From positions 36,842,457 through 36,906,456 of the forward strand of contig CM056377.1 of the NCBI GenBank assembly GCA_029718625.1: a stretch of 64,000 nt of DNA, given 5' to 3'. The position numbers and the translations under genes were made by a program. Below the pieces are notes generated by a model. It did no database searches, had not been told where the DNA came from, and was given only the letters and a program-made list of their open reading frames with translations. This DNA is from Synaphobranchus kaupii. Lineage: Eukaryota > Chordata > Actinopteri > Anguilliformes > Synaphobranchidae. Position 1 is the first letter of the stretch. Each line of letters starts with the position of its first letter. Below, in pieces: positions 10,776 through 56,400 of the stretch.

Positions 10776-13404
10776 CAGGGTATTAAGTGTATAATGTCAG
10801 GCTACACTGAGGACAACAGAGTTACCTCCCCCATTCCAGAAGGCCGCACATCGGACAAATCACGCGCTAGATTTATAAACAACGATCATCACAGGCACCT
10901 GGATCACATTTGTAGAGTGAAATTCATTGTGATCCCAAGATTAAAAGACGGGGGGGGTGGGTGGCTGGGAAACAAAGACAGGAAGCAGCGGTATGAAAAG
11001 CAGGCTGAGCATTACTAAAGTACTTACACCGAGCTGGTGAACAGTCATAGAGAAGCCAAGAGCAGCAGTGTTAGGCAACGTAGGTGTGCAAATTAATTCA
11101 GTCTCGTTTGGCAACGCATTCTTCTTCATTGATTGGGGTGACTGTTTAACTGAAATGAATCTGATTCTACAGGCGCTAAAGGGACATTGGAAGCACGGGC
11201 AGTTGTTAGCGCATGTTAGTGGCTCGCACGCCCCGCGGTGCCATAACCAGGGGGGGGAGAGAAAGTGAGCCCGGAGTCTGACCACACCTGCTGAGTGAGC
11301 AGCAAGCAGCCAGCGAGCAGCCAGCGAACGTCGCTCTGACCCATGCGATAATTAGGGTGAGAAGGAGACTCCGTCTAGACAGCGTGATCACAGGACACAC
11401 TCGACTCCGTTACCCTCCGGCTTACTCTCTCCAAAGCCGCCTCTCCCCGTGCCCTAGCATTGTACCACAGAGGGGGAATAAATCGTTCCAAAAGTTCTGG
11501 ATGATTATTTGTGCGCTTATACTTAGTATTTGTATTTACATGCAGTGCCTTTGTATAGGGTCTTTGTGGTCATCCTTTTATTGGCTTGAAATGGCAAAAT
11601 GTGATTTAACACGCTATTATAGGGAGCCTTAATGGGGTTTAATCTGGTGTCTTGGTCAAATTTCAAAACTGGCTTTATCCATCTGCTCAACTAATCTTCC
11701 CCAACTGCAGCTAATTAGCAATACAATCCCGTGTCTTCCCTTATCCAGGTTGTCACTGCAAATGATGATCAAAACTTAGTTTAAATAATGTTTAACAAAG
11801 AGGAAATCAAAATGATGCATTATATATGAAGTGTTTGTATTATGCATGCACATTACAATAGATGTGGACTGTAATTGGACTGCAATTGTCGGCATCGCTA
11901 ATGAAAAGTCGACACATTTTTGGCACCGTGCGACATGCACCAGTCTTCAATCCACTACTTTGTCTGCAGACAATAGAGTGGAGTGGAGTTGTAGTACAAG
12001 GTGCTGCCGTCCTGTTCGCTTTCTCTAAAAGTGGGGATGTTCCGCATTATCAACAGATACCCCTATCAACTCAGCTCATTCCTGTCACCGTGCGTAAGCA
12101 CAGACGTCTCTACTGGCCAATAGGAATGTCCAGTTCTGAATGATTCTCTGAGACCAAAATGTCACAAACTTTCCTCACACTAAATGACAAGGAAGCTCAT
12201 TGGAAAATTGGCCTAAAATGATCTGTACTTTCCAATTAGACTGTAAAGTTATATCACTATGTCAGTACCTGTTATTATATGCAGTTTCTGTTTGGTGTAG
12301 ACAGGCTGTTGACGTGCAGTTCTGACACTTCTCCACGAGACCCCTCCCCTGATCTTCGTCTGAAATTCCACATCGTTGACAATGGAGAAAGAAAAGAGAG
12401 CTCGCTGTCAACAGGTGGCAAACCATTTATGACCGCCCCTGCAACCTGCAGAAGCAAGTAAAAAACAAAAGGGCCCATCTGCTGAACGTCTTAAGTTAAT
12501 GTGCGTTTGTCTTCCTCCGCGCTGCGCAGTTTTTCAGATGTGCTCGGTTCCTCTCCTGTGTTCTGCCATCTGGGTCTCCGCCAAGGAAGGGGGGCTGCAC
12601 CTGTAGCTTTGATGCTGCGGCCTTTCACTTGCGAGCGATAAGATTACCCGGGGAATGATAAGGAGCACCCAGCCCTATCTGAGAATCCGCAGACACAACA
12701 GCGGATTCCCAGGGGGGCTGGCGCGCTCTCTGTTCCCCCTCAAAGAGGCTGAACGCAACAATGCCAGCCCCCCGCACCAAACGCGCAGAGCTCAAAGGTC
12801 CTGCACCTGATCTTACGCATACCAACCACCGAGACTTCAGCCCCGATGCCCAATTCCCACCCGCATGTTCCCCACAACACAGCTAGCACAAACGCTGATT
12901 TGATAACCTTTTAAAATTTTTAAAAAAAAGCACTTGTCTGTGACAGCATCTAAAAGCATAGGACAAAATAGAAAATTCTCACCTTGTGACCTGTAAGAAT
13001 TCAGACATTGTAAAAACCAGCAGGTCAATTATAATTTCTCGGTCAATGTTTTTCTCTTTGAATTAATACCAGACCAGAGCACAGACTTGGAATTAATAGG
13101 ATGGTGTTAATGTAAATTAAAATGATTGTGGCACTGATGGAAAGCACAAATGAATTATTCCCATCCATGTGATGGATAACATGGAATCCTACAGACGCAC
13201 ATGTGTTGATAGGCAAGAAGAAACTGTTGACCTCTGTTCTAGTGATTAAGGCATTGTCTTCAGGTACAGATTACAAAGAAAGTCTGCAACATAAAACAAA
13301 CTCCTAAGGCATTTAGTTGTGATGTGTTTATTTGCATTCAGTCAACAGACCCCCCCCCCCCCCCCCCCCCCCCCACTACAAACAAACATGACGCAAATGC
13401 GCGT

Positions 13405-13467
<63 letters not shown>

Positions 13468-14670
13468 TGAAGCATGGATTTTTAATCGCCTGTTCTGGAC
13501 TAGAGTTTGGCCACGCTAGAACGATGTGGACGTTTTAAAACTTCCCTCATAAATTAAATGAAGTTGGTTCCAAAAACACCAGGAGTGAAATTTTAATTGT
13601 GGATGAAATGTAGGTCGTATTCAAATCTTAATTTTTGTTGCTGTTCTCATTTTCATCGTAAGGGGTCGTGCCTGGTCAGAAATATAATCCTGTTAACAGT
13701 GCGGAATGCTAAATTTCTGCAGACGTAAATGCATCAGGGGTGGGAGTTCTCTTGGAACTACTGGGCAGTGACATCTTGGGACACAAATGATGTTCATTCT
13801 GACTTTAAAATGTTTTTTGCTGTGTTTATGTGCAGATATGCAGGTTGATTCCAGTACGTATGAGTTAGTACATTTCTAAATTGAGTTGTCTCATTCGCAC
13901 TGCCATAAATCTAAGTCTACGCAATTTAAGTGCAACTTTCGAGCTGCGTAAACATATGGGCGCTTAATGAAATTGAACGCGTTAAAATAATCCTGATATT
14001 TTACGGCAAAATTACTTTTGTATTAATGAGGAACTCAACCGAGCACTGTTATAATTGAAATTTCCCCGAAAGCCCCTCCTATGTTAGCAGAGACTGGGCG
14101 GGCTCAGTGTGACTACACGCGCTTTGCTAGCTACCTGCTAATGCCACTTTATTTAGTCACTCTAAGCAGTGAGCTGAGTAGTCAAGTCACTATGGATAAA
14201 CTGTAGAAGTCGCTGAATACGGTATAGCCGATTAGACAGTTTGAACATGTTTGATAGTTTCTACACGGATACAATAATTTAAAATGTTTACTTCAGATGG
14301 ATTGCTTTTGTTACAGTCCTTTGCAACATAGATATTTGACCCAGTCTGCAAACTAAGAGCATTTGGACTTCGAAACTTTTTGCTGTATGAAGCAGAAAGC
14401 CCTGCTCCGGACTTAATGGAGATACATCGGAGCGAGAAAGTCCTGGGACAACTCATCAACACCTTTCGCGTTGGATAATAGATATTTCATATGGCGTGAA
14501 GGATATTCATATGGCATTTTTGTTATTCTTCTAAAGACTGGGGAGCATCTTGCACACACACAAAAAAGAAAGATAGTGCGTCAGAGAAGATTCTCATACC
14601 ATAATAAGACGCATAAAATAAAGACAGTTCTATAAAACCCAATACCATAAAACTGCAATCTGGGCATACC
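10776..14670. other. Intergenic region between crotonase gene and bmp6, includes bmp6 5' flank
   Basis: No coding exon was recognised. An AATAAA at 11477-11482 could serve the crotonase gene but lies 1 kb past its stop. A poly-C run and CA tract lie at 13350-13463. The bmp6 transcription start is not identifiable; an in-frame TAA at 14614 bounds its reading frame upstream. Confidence 0.45.
13350..13463. repeat. Poly-C run followed by (CA)n microsatellite
   Basis: A run of 25 C is followed, after about 30 bases, by about 28 CA units. Both are length-unstable in sequencing. Confidence 0.9.
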
Positions 14671-47167
<32,497 letters not shown>

Positions 47168-48125
47168 CCCCACAAGTCGCCGGACTGTCGCCGAGCTCAA
47201 CGGCTGCAGCCAACACTGCCTGTACGCCACACGGGTGTCGCAGGCGTTTGTGTACGTGTGTGTATGTGTGTGTGTGTGTGTGCGTGCGCGTGTGTGTAAA
47301 ATATTACCTATTACCTTCGCCCCGCCCTCTCTTCACTGCAGCGACTCAGGGCGATCGAAGGACTGCTACGTGACCAGAAAAATGTGCTGCTTTCTCCTCT
47401 GACCGGAACAACCCTTTGGCCTTTCACACCATTCCGAACCCTGTAGCTACTCTACGCTGTTTTCACACGGCAAACGATCAGGCGTACTCAATCATCCACT
47501 TTAAAGCCCCGGGATGATGGACCGATTAGTATGTCAAGCCAGAGAAAACAATGCCGTCGCTGAGATGTAGTCGGATGTCACTGAAAATGAATATAAAGCT
47601 TTTTAGGACAGTGGGAAAAAAATATTAACCAAACCAGATTCTATTTCTAATACAGATATCTATATCAGACTAACCAAAGCTTGATCTTAACATATGGAAT
47701 TCTATTTGAATCTAATGAAAGGTATTATGATATGAGTTTTGTAAATTGTTCACACTTTCCTACAATTCTTAGCTGCTCCTCATCGTATATGCGGGAGTTT
47801 ATTACTCACAACCAAGCCCCCCCCCCCAAAAAAAAAAGAGACTTCATCTTAACCAGGAAGTGATTGTGCTGTTGCACTTGTAAACAAACCTATACTTACA
47901 GAGCATACATATTTTACTGTATTTTCCTAATCATTTTGTGTTGATATTTAACCAAGTTTAGTGTAAAAAAACAAAAATGCAATGCCTCAGTCTGTTTCTC
48001 AATTTTGGTGGCATAGATTTGTGAGAATCATTACTTGGTACAATTATGTTTCCAAAACAGGCACAAGATCTTTCGTCAACACAAAAAATCTGCTGCAGTA
48101 ATAAAAGAAAATCTATCCTAGAGAT
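47168..48125 (+). other. bmp6: Probable bmp6 3' untranslated region
   Basis: The stretch holds a GT tract (47258-47297), a C/A run (47817-47838) and an AATAAA at 48100-48105, the first good poly(A) signal after the stop. The end point is inferred. Confidence 0.5.
48100..48105 (+). terminator. bmp6: Poly(A) signal AATAAA, bmp6 side
   Basis: A canonical hexamer 0.93 kb after the bmp6 stop, followed by T-rich sequence. Confidence 0.45.
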
Positions 48126-48328
48126 AACTACACCCTCTTATCTATCCCACCACAAATTATGAACTATGAAAAAAATACCTCCAGAAGCTGCTGTCTACAT
48201 TTTTCTGAATCATGTTTAGACTTCCACTTGTATGTAAATACTTGTACATTTTCAGCTTATTTATTGCACCTCGTAAATGACATGCCATCATACAAAGAAA
48301 CGAACAAGACTATTTTTGGAAAAGAAGT

Positions 48329-48334
48329 TTTATT
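48329..48334 (-). terminator. txndc5: Poly(A) signal AATAAA, txndc5 side
   Basis: TTTATT on the plus strand reads AATAAA on the minus strand, 1.9 kb after the txndc5 stop. Other candidates lie closer to the stop, so the site used is uncertain. Confidence 0.35.
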
Positions 48335-50278
48335 ACAAAATCTTTGCAGAAATCCATGTTAGCAACTCGCCATTATTTTCGTTACCATATTTGTTTTTGT
48401 AAAAAAAACTTCATGGGCAGTGGACAACCCACTCGTAGAAAATACTGCTTTCCTTCACTCGAGCCTGTCTACACCATGTGCTATCCATAAAGGTTTTTAC
48501 TGACATTAAGTGGTTTACCTGTCTGTTTGTTTGTTCTATTGATCCGAGTGTAAATTTAATCATGTCAAGACACTGCCGCATACATCTGCATAGAAATAGC
48601 TTTTTTTTTTGCCACAGCAATGCCTAAAATGATTCCATATCATTATGAATAACCTGGTATTTTGTAGATTGGTAAACGTAGGTCCAGTGTGCCGTTTGAG
48701 TGTGTTTTTGCAGCGTGGAGGTGGACAGGGCTGGTGTAATGTATACGGGGCAAGAGGCTGCAGACACGATCCTGAGAGGTGTACAGAGTAATGGGCCGTC
48801 AGGGCGAGAGACGGCAAAGCTCAGAAGGGGGGGGGGGGGGGGTGTAGGAGAGAACTGGAGCCAGACAGCCTGGGCCAAGTGCTTAACAGGCTCTGGAAAT
48901 CAAGAGCTGAACACACAATGATCGTTGATAGTGGCGTTGCTGAACTTACAGATAAAGGGTTTATTTGCCACCAGTGTACGCAGAGTAAAATCAGAAGTCA
49001 TTTTACATTATCAGTGCTTTCCTTACTCTGACATTACTGACTACACGGGTGTGACATAATATTGTGACAGGGGAGAAACAAGATTTGTGGTCGCTTTTTT
49101 GGCTTTGTCCAGCAAATTTCCAGTTGAACACACCCGCGAGCCTGAGGTAATGACTTTTCAGATATGTCAAATTTTTGTACTTCCCTAAATAAACTGGGGC
49201 TGTGTATATCAACAATCACATGTGCACTACTGATACAGTTGCTGGATTCCACAGATAAGGCTGTTGAATGCACCAACAACAGTAGATAAAACATCCCCGT
49301 CTTCAAACTCATTTTACAACTGAGTTGCTTTGATTAGAGGGGGCATGATTGTTATGCAGGATTCACAGGTCTCTATATCACTGCAGTGAAATATTCCTAT
49401 CAAAGCACAAAAACGGTTTAAAACACCTGCAGTGCAGTCTCGCTACGTTTTCCAACATATCACTCAAAGTAGGACTCAAAGTGCACTGAATTACAGCAAT
49501 TGACAACGGGGAAAATATATATCAGCCTTGTGCATCACAAAAATAAAATAAAAATACAAAAAGACATACAAAAAAACCCTTTGACGATGTGAGAAATCAT
49601 TATATGGCAAAGACTAAGATCTCCATTCCCTCCAGTAAATATATCCCTGAGAGTTAAGTTAGGCTACCACTGACACGCATGAAAATACCATCAACTTAAC
49701 ACTCAATGTCAGTTAACATAGGTGACATCTCTAGTAGATGATGGTGCATTAAATTTTCACAAATCCCATTTTCACAAATCCCATTTTCCTTAAGTAAATC
49801 GTACAATATGAAACGCTTGAAAGTTTTCGAGCAGTAGGAATTTCAGCTGGGTTCATCTGGGTAAACTGACAGCTTAACAGTTAATATTAGTCTAGTCTCT
49901 AATGGAAGGCACATTGATGACCATCCTTGAGTCGCTTCAATTTGGGATGTTGTTCGTGGATTGAGTTTTAAAAAGTACCGTCTGAAAAATGGTTTTCCAT
50001 CACCGTATATCATTTCACTGCAGAACCTTTTCCACTCTAGACCAAAGTGGGCTACGTGGGAATATGCATTCACATTATTCAAATTTGATTCAAGAATCAG
50101 ACCGCCATTTGCCCACAAGTCCTTCGACAGCAATAAAAATGAAGCATAAAAAAAACCAGTCTGCGTTTGATGCAGCTCCTTGCTTGCTGTAAAAAGGTGA
50201 AAATGCCCGCCGTGTGGAGGCTGGCTTTAATGTGCTAAGATACCAGAGACTCGTGACTGAGGAAGGAGGTTTTTGGCA
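48335..50278 (-). other. txndc5: Probable txndc5 3' untranslated region
   Basis: 1.9 kb between the txndc5 stop and the proposed poly(A) signal, including a run of 16 G at 48827-48842. No other gene was seen on either strand. Confidence 0.4.
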
Positions 50279-50401
50279 TTACAGCTCGTCTCTGGCTTGC
50301 TTCATTACGAAGCTGTGCAGACTCTCCAGGTCCCGCCCTCCGTTGTGCTCCTCCCCCTGTTCCCCCGCCCGGAACATAATCAGGGTCGGGTAGCCGCGAA
50401 C
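50279..50401 (-). CDS. txndc5: txndc5 exon 10 (end of domain 3, RDEL, stop)
   Basis: Encodes [20 protein letters not shown] and [20 protein letters not shown], then TAA. It contains the cis-proline loop of domain 3. The acceptor on the minus strand is CCCCTCCAG. Confidence 0.96.
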   Translation of the reverse strand, partial: VRGYPTLIMFRAGEQGEEHNGGRDLESLHSFVMKQARDEL

Positions 50402-53400
50402 CTGGAGGGGTCACAACAGCACAGAGGTCAGACTACACCGTGACACTGCAATGACTACTTGAGATTATCTCCATTGGCTCCCATTTACTGCAATAAATGT
50501 TTTTTGCGTGATCAGAAAAAATGTATAATATAATATTTTCTTTAATTGACAGTATTAGTCCCTTAGGATGTTTATGTAAAATACCTTCTGTAATATACAC
50601 TGCCTGGCCAAAAAAAAAGTCGCACACGCTAATATTTCGTTGGATCGCCTTTAGCTTTGATTACAGCGTGCATTCATCGTGGCATTGTTTTGACAACCTT
50701 ATGCAACGTCACAACATTTATTTCGGTCCAGAGTTGCATTACTTTTTGGCCGAGATCTTGTATTTATGACAGGAGAGTTGAACCACTCTGTAAAGTCTTT
50801 TCCAGCACATCCCAAAGACTTTCAATGGGGTTAAGGTCAGGACTCTGGTGGCCAATTCATGTGTGAAAATGATTCCTCATGCTCCCTGAACCACTCTTTC
50901 ACAATTTGAGCCCGATGAATCTTGGCATTGTCATCCTGGAATATGCCCATTGATGGGATAACCTGGTCATTCAGTACATTCAGGTACTCAGCTGATTTAA
51001 TTTTATTGCTGCATAACGTTGCTGAGCCTAGACCTGACCAATTGAAGCAACCCCAGATCATAACACTGCCTCCAGAGGCTTGTACAGTCGGCACTATGCA
51101 TGACGGGTGCAACGGTGACTTTTTTTTTGGCCAGGCAGTGTATTTAAATAAGTCAAAAATACATAATTTTAATAACATATCAACATTACAACAATTTTGC
51201 AATGCTCATGACCATCATACAATATGCAATATCCAAACAAGTCAAGCAAGGCAGCAGAAAATTATCTGAATTTCACTTGATTTTTAAGAGCCAGATCAAC
51301 AAATCCTCTAAAAAATATTTTAATTTAATTTCTAATTGTTAAAAAATAGTAATAATAGTAATAATATTAATCAGGACCTGGTGTTTCTCACAAAAAATTA
51401 AAAAACACCAAATCTATGGCGATGCCATTTCCTCCGACAATCATCTCAGATGACTTTCATTGCAAGCGTAAGTGTTCTAAAACGCAGATAGCCTGTGGTG
51501 CAGCTCTACAGCAGTGCCTTTGGGGTTTCAGCAGAAGCGCTCCGAGTGCTCACTGCCTCCCACAGCAGCTCAACATTCAAAACTTTGGGTTAGCCATCGT
51601 TCTTTTCATCTCAATATCGTCTTTCTCCAGAGATTACAGGCTGCTAAAGATCGAGAAGAGACAGAAATTTGCGAATTAGAAGGGAAAATTCTGACTGATA
51701 AGAATTCCGATTTTTAAATTGAGGTGATTATGTGCTTCTCCAAGGCCTCAACTGGGACTAGGTCTGCGTTCGGATCCAATTTAACACATTCCCTTAATCT
51801 CTTCCCTCCAGTGAGCTATTTTGTGACAGAATTTGTGACGTGCAGCAAGCAAGCTTAACAAATGCTCTGCAAGGGAGGATAGATGAGAAACAAGCCAAAA
51901 CAGAACTGAACTGCCCTTTTAGAAATTCTTTTATCTTTTTGGAACCGTAGATTTCAATGAGACCAAAACCGCAAACTCTTTGAGACCGTCATCTTGAAGA
52001 GCCTTTTAGGTCAGCTCTTAAGAGTACAGGACATGGACAGTCATTTACAGACAGACATGATAAAACCAGGGCTTCTCAACCCTGATCCTGGTGGGCCAAA
52101 AGTCTGTTGCTTTTCCGTTTCAGATGAAAATCAGTAAGCAATAAGGGCGTTAGGGGCGTTAATTGTGTAATCAGCTGCTTTAATGGATCAATTAAGTGCT
52201 GAGTAACCGTGAGTAGCCAATAAGGGCGTTAGGGGCGTTAATTGTGTAATCAGCTGCTTTAATTGATCAATTAAGTGCTGAGTGACCGTGAGTAGCCAAT
52301 AAGGGCGTTAGGGGCGTTAATTGTGTAATCAGCTGCTTTAATTAATTGCTGAGTGACCGTGAAAAGCAGTACCACCGGTGGCCCTTCTGGAAATCCCCCG
52401 ATTAAGAGAAAGAGAAACCCTGAGATAGAGAGGGCGAGTTAACTCACGGAGAACCGGTTGCAGAGCGAGCGCTCCACGGTGCAGTCCACTTTCGCTATCT
52501 TCACATCCGTGAGCCCAGGGAACTCCTTCATGGAAAGATCGTCCCATACCGGTGCGAGGTTCTTACAATGACCACACCTAGAAAAATAAACATGGAACCT
52601 TTAGCGGCATGTGAGAGAATAAGGCCCTTTATTTACTGGCTGTGCTGGTGCTCCCCAGCAGACTCGTGCCCTTCACTGATGAGGAAACGCTTCAGACGAT
52701 ATGACACGCAGATAATTAAACAAATTCTTTCCTGTTCGTCTGGTCTGAGGTGAGGCAGGATCCTGGACTGCCCAAGGGCTAGGATGTTTGAGCAGAAAAC
52801 AAAGGTGGTGCCTACAACCTGATGGAGATCTTGAAAAAAGGTGAAACTGTAAAAAAGAAAAAAAGAAAAAAGAAAAGAACAAAAACCTGCTACTGCTTGC
52901 AGTATGTCTGATATAGAAAACAAAGCAAATTTTATTAACAAAATACAATTGAGTCTGCCCAGACATTTTGTCACATTAATCTTGGAACCAATCAGTCGAA
53001 GATACTGGACACATTTTAAGTTGATTCTTTGTCCACACAATAATCGATATACAATGGCTTTGTTGGAAACTTGATTCTTATTGGTCAATGAGTGTTCATT
53101 ATTTAAATATTTTATATCCCTGAACATTAGCCAAATAGTCCAGTCAAAATTTGCACTCTCGTGTTGGTTACTCACATTACCATTAACTAAGCGAAATAGA
53201 AAAAAATGCTGGGAAGGAGGGAAAGGAAAACGCTTGCTTTAACATCACACACTTCACAACAGATGTAAATGGTGTGAACGACACAAAATGATTCCTCGCT
53301 TGTTTGTGGTTGCTAGGATACTAAAATATGTCGTCGTTTGTTGGAATCATTTTTTGGCTGAAGCTAGAAATGTACAAACATGGACAATTAAATCAATTTA

Positions 53401-56400
53401 AACATGATTTTGCAGCAGATCATTTCTTAGGCAAGTAGCTGTGGTGTAAGCCGAATAATGTACAGCGAGCGAGTCAGTCGTTTCAAAATAAACCCCTTCA
53501 GGGTGATTAAGACCCCTCCACTTTCACTGGGGTTGCAGCACCCTGGTGGGGCTTATTCTAAAACAGTCGACTCACCCGTTGTATATTACCCCTTATTTAT
53601 TCTCTTACCATGGGGCATAAAACTTGATGAAGGAAAGACCTTTTGCCACCGATTCATCAAAGTTGCCTTCACTTAGGACCAGGACTTTAGACTAGGGGAA
53701 AGAAAATACCATCATATAGTTTTGTAACACAATGAAACAGCATCCAAAGATTTCAAAGAATATTTATTCACTAAATCATAAATTAGTTTTGCACAACAGC
53801 CTCCACTAATAGGAGAAACGGTCCTTTATCGCTGAGTTTTCATGTGTGGCATCACACGGTGCATTTCTTTGTTAAGGGTAATCCTGTTTAATGATGTTAA
53901 CTTGTAGTCTTCTGTATTTTAAATGAACTCTCAAGAACAGGAGGAAACAGCTAGCACGCCCATAACTGCTACTTCACTGTCCCACTGACTAAACACTCAA
54001 GTCGCAGAGTGCGGGGCTAGTCGATGATCATAGTCCCACTGCTAGAGCACATGTCAAAAAGCGTATTTATTCACTCGTTAAAGGTTGTATCAGCGATTTT
54101 GGGTGGAAACATAAATGATCACATTCATCTGATTTTTCCTCACGATCCGCTAGCTGCCCGCCCCATAAGCAGGCCGTCAAAAAACCGCGTCTCTGTAGGC
54201 AGCCTATGCTCCGAGATCGTACACAAAAACAAATGGTACTACCAACCACTCAAAACCAAAATAAACAGTATTCCAACCAATCACAATGATCTGCACAAAC
54301 GCTAATACTCTTATCTCGCTGAAATCTTGACGGATTTACAAACGGTTTGGTTTCTTACAAACGTTATTAACGTGGTTATAATTCTGGATGCTTGAACACT
54401 ATTTTTTAAAACATAACATAATTATTCATAAGTATGTTTGTTTGGGATTTCGCTTCAGAAGTGACGTCACCCAAAATCGCTGATACAACCTTTAAGAAGA
54501 ATCTACAGAAGTATTCTGTAATATGGACAACCCACACATGCAAAATGTACCCTCTCTAAATTTAGATATCAAAGAATAGATTTGCCACAAAAAAGCATTT
54601 TCTGCCTTTTTAAACTATTATTTGAAGCCCATGGATACAGAAAAGACAGATGTAGTGTCTTTGAGTAAGAGAAAATCCCTATATACAACAGATGTATATG
54701 CGCAAGCACGCAAACAGACACGTTAAGCGACACACTACCTCCTCTTTGGCAGGCTCTTCGCTTGGCGGTACGACCTCATTATCCTGTGCATCGTCAGCTG
54801 GGTCTGCGGCGGCGGCTTTAATGTGACCGTCCACAAACTCCTTCAGAGAGTCTAGATCCCTCTTGCCTCTGTACTGGTCTGCCTGCACACATGCACCACA
54901 TGCCAAAAAAAGTATCACAATACTACTCCTCCCCTGCTTATAGGCTTGAAGGGAGTACATACGTATTTCCACTGTGCAATGTACTCACAATTATGGAAAG
55001 GTCACCATCCAACTTAAATCATAGATTTAGTTACGTCTCAGTTATACAATTGTTCCTTAAGTTGACCTTGTTCATAGCTGAGATGCATCATTTTTCTAAA
55101 GTGATTAGCATGAACAGCAGCATTAGGACACAGTCACACTAAAGAGGTGAATGCATAGACTAACCTCACTTAGCAGTCTTGCAGGCCTAACAGCTGTGCT
55201 CTAAATGGAGGTACCCCCAGCACAAGGCCAAGAAATCAACACCACTATGTGATGAAGTGGTTCAGTCAGTGCAGAGTGCATTAGGGATTTCACATTCCAT
55301 GTACACGGTACACACATGGAATCTATACAGTATCTAAAAAGGTTGGAACATGCACTATTTGCAGACATGTTCCTTTCTGGATATGGTAGGAATATTAGCA
55401 AATCTGGAATTCTCTTAAGATGGTATTTATCCATCTTTAGCTCATAGACCACATTTTGCTCAATGCAGAGGTGATTTCTTAGAGGTAAATAAGGCAACAA
55501 CTTCATCTTATGGGGAAAAAGAAACTTATATTTAATTTAATTTAAATTTGGGTACAGGCCCAGCGTGTTACAAAACAGACATTTGACTGAAGTAAATTAA
55601 CTTAGCTAGCTAGCTAACTTGGCAGCAGTGCAAGCAACGTAGCCACAGTTGGCTACCTCATTGCTGGCTGCACAACTTAAATTATACGTGATAGCAAATG
55701 TAACAGAGAGATAAGTCCAGTGTTTTTGTCTCAATATTGTTATAAGTAGTACAGTAGTAGTAAGAACAGTGTCATATATAAAGTTTGTCCATATATCATA
55801 TTGAAGTCATATACAGTGGGGATGGAAAGTATTCGGGCAATGACACAATTTTTGTTGTTTTGGCTCTGTACTCCAGAACATTGGAATTTAAATGGAACAG
55901 TGACTATGAGGTTAAAGTGCAGCTTTAATTTGAGGGTTTTTACATTCATATTGGGTGAACCGTGTAGCAACTGTAGCCGTTATATACACAGCCCCCCTTT
56001 GCATATCCTTTGCATGCCTTGACTTCCTGATGTATGTGACCCAACAACATAACAACATCAAAAGACTCGATATCTTATTTTCTGGTGCTCTTACAGGCGA
56101 TAATATAACCTCTCTGCATTTTAATGGATCTCTATGGGGATGCGGGGGGCTGTACATTACGCTGGAACAGTATGGATCACATGGTTGGCCAAATGGCTGC
56201 AAGTCATCAAGGGTCTGAGGTATCAGGGTTGTTTCTTAAAGTGATCTATCTATACCTACTGCATGTCTGGCAGCAGAGTGTTGGTTTGAGGCTCGTTTGA
56301 TACCTCAAACCCTTGATGACAAACAGCCATTTAGCCAACCATGTGATCCATGGCATGCATAGGATTATGCAACCAAATATTAAATATTATGACTAAGTTC

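Noticed and set aside
52633..53175. 180-codon minus-strand open frame in txndc5 intron 8
   Set aside because: It overlaps intron sequence, is rich in Phe/Leu/Ser from T-rich runs, has no motif, and such lengths are expected by chance.
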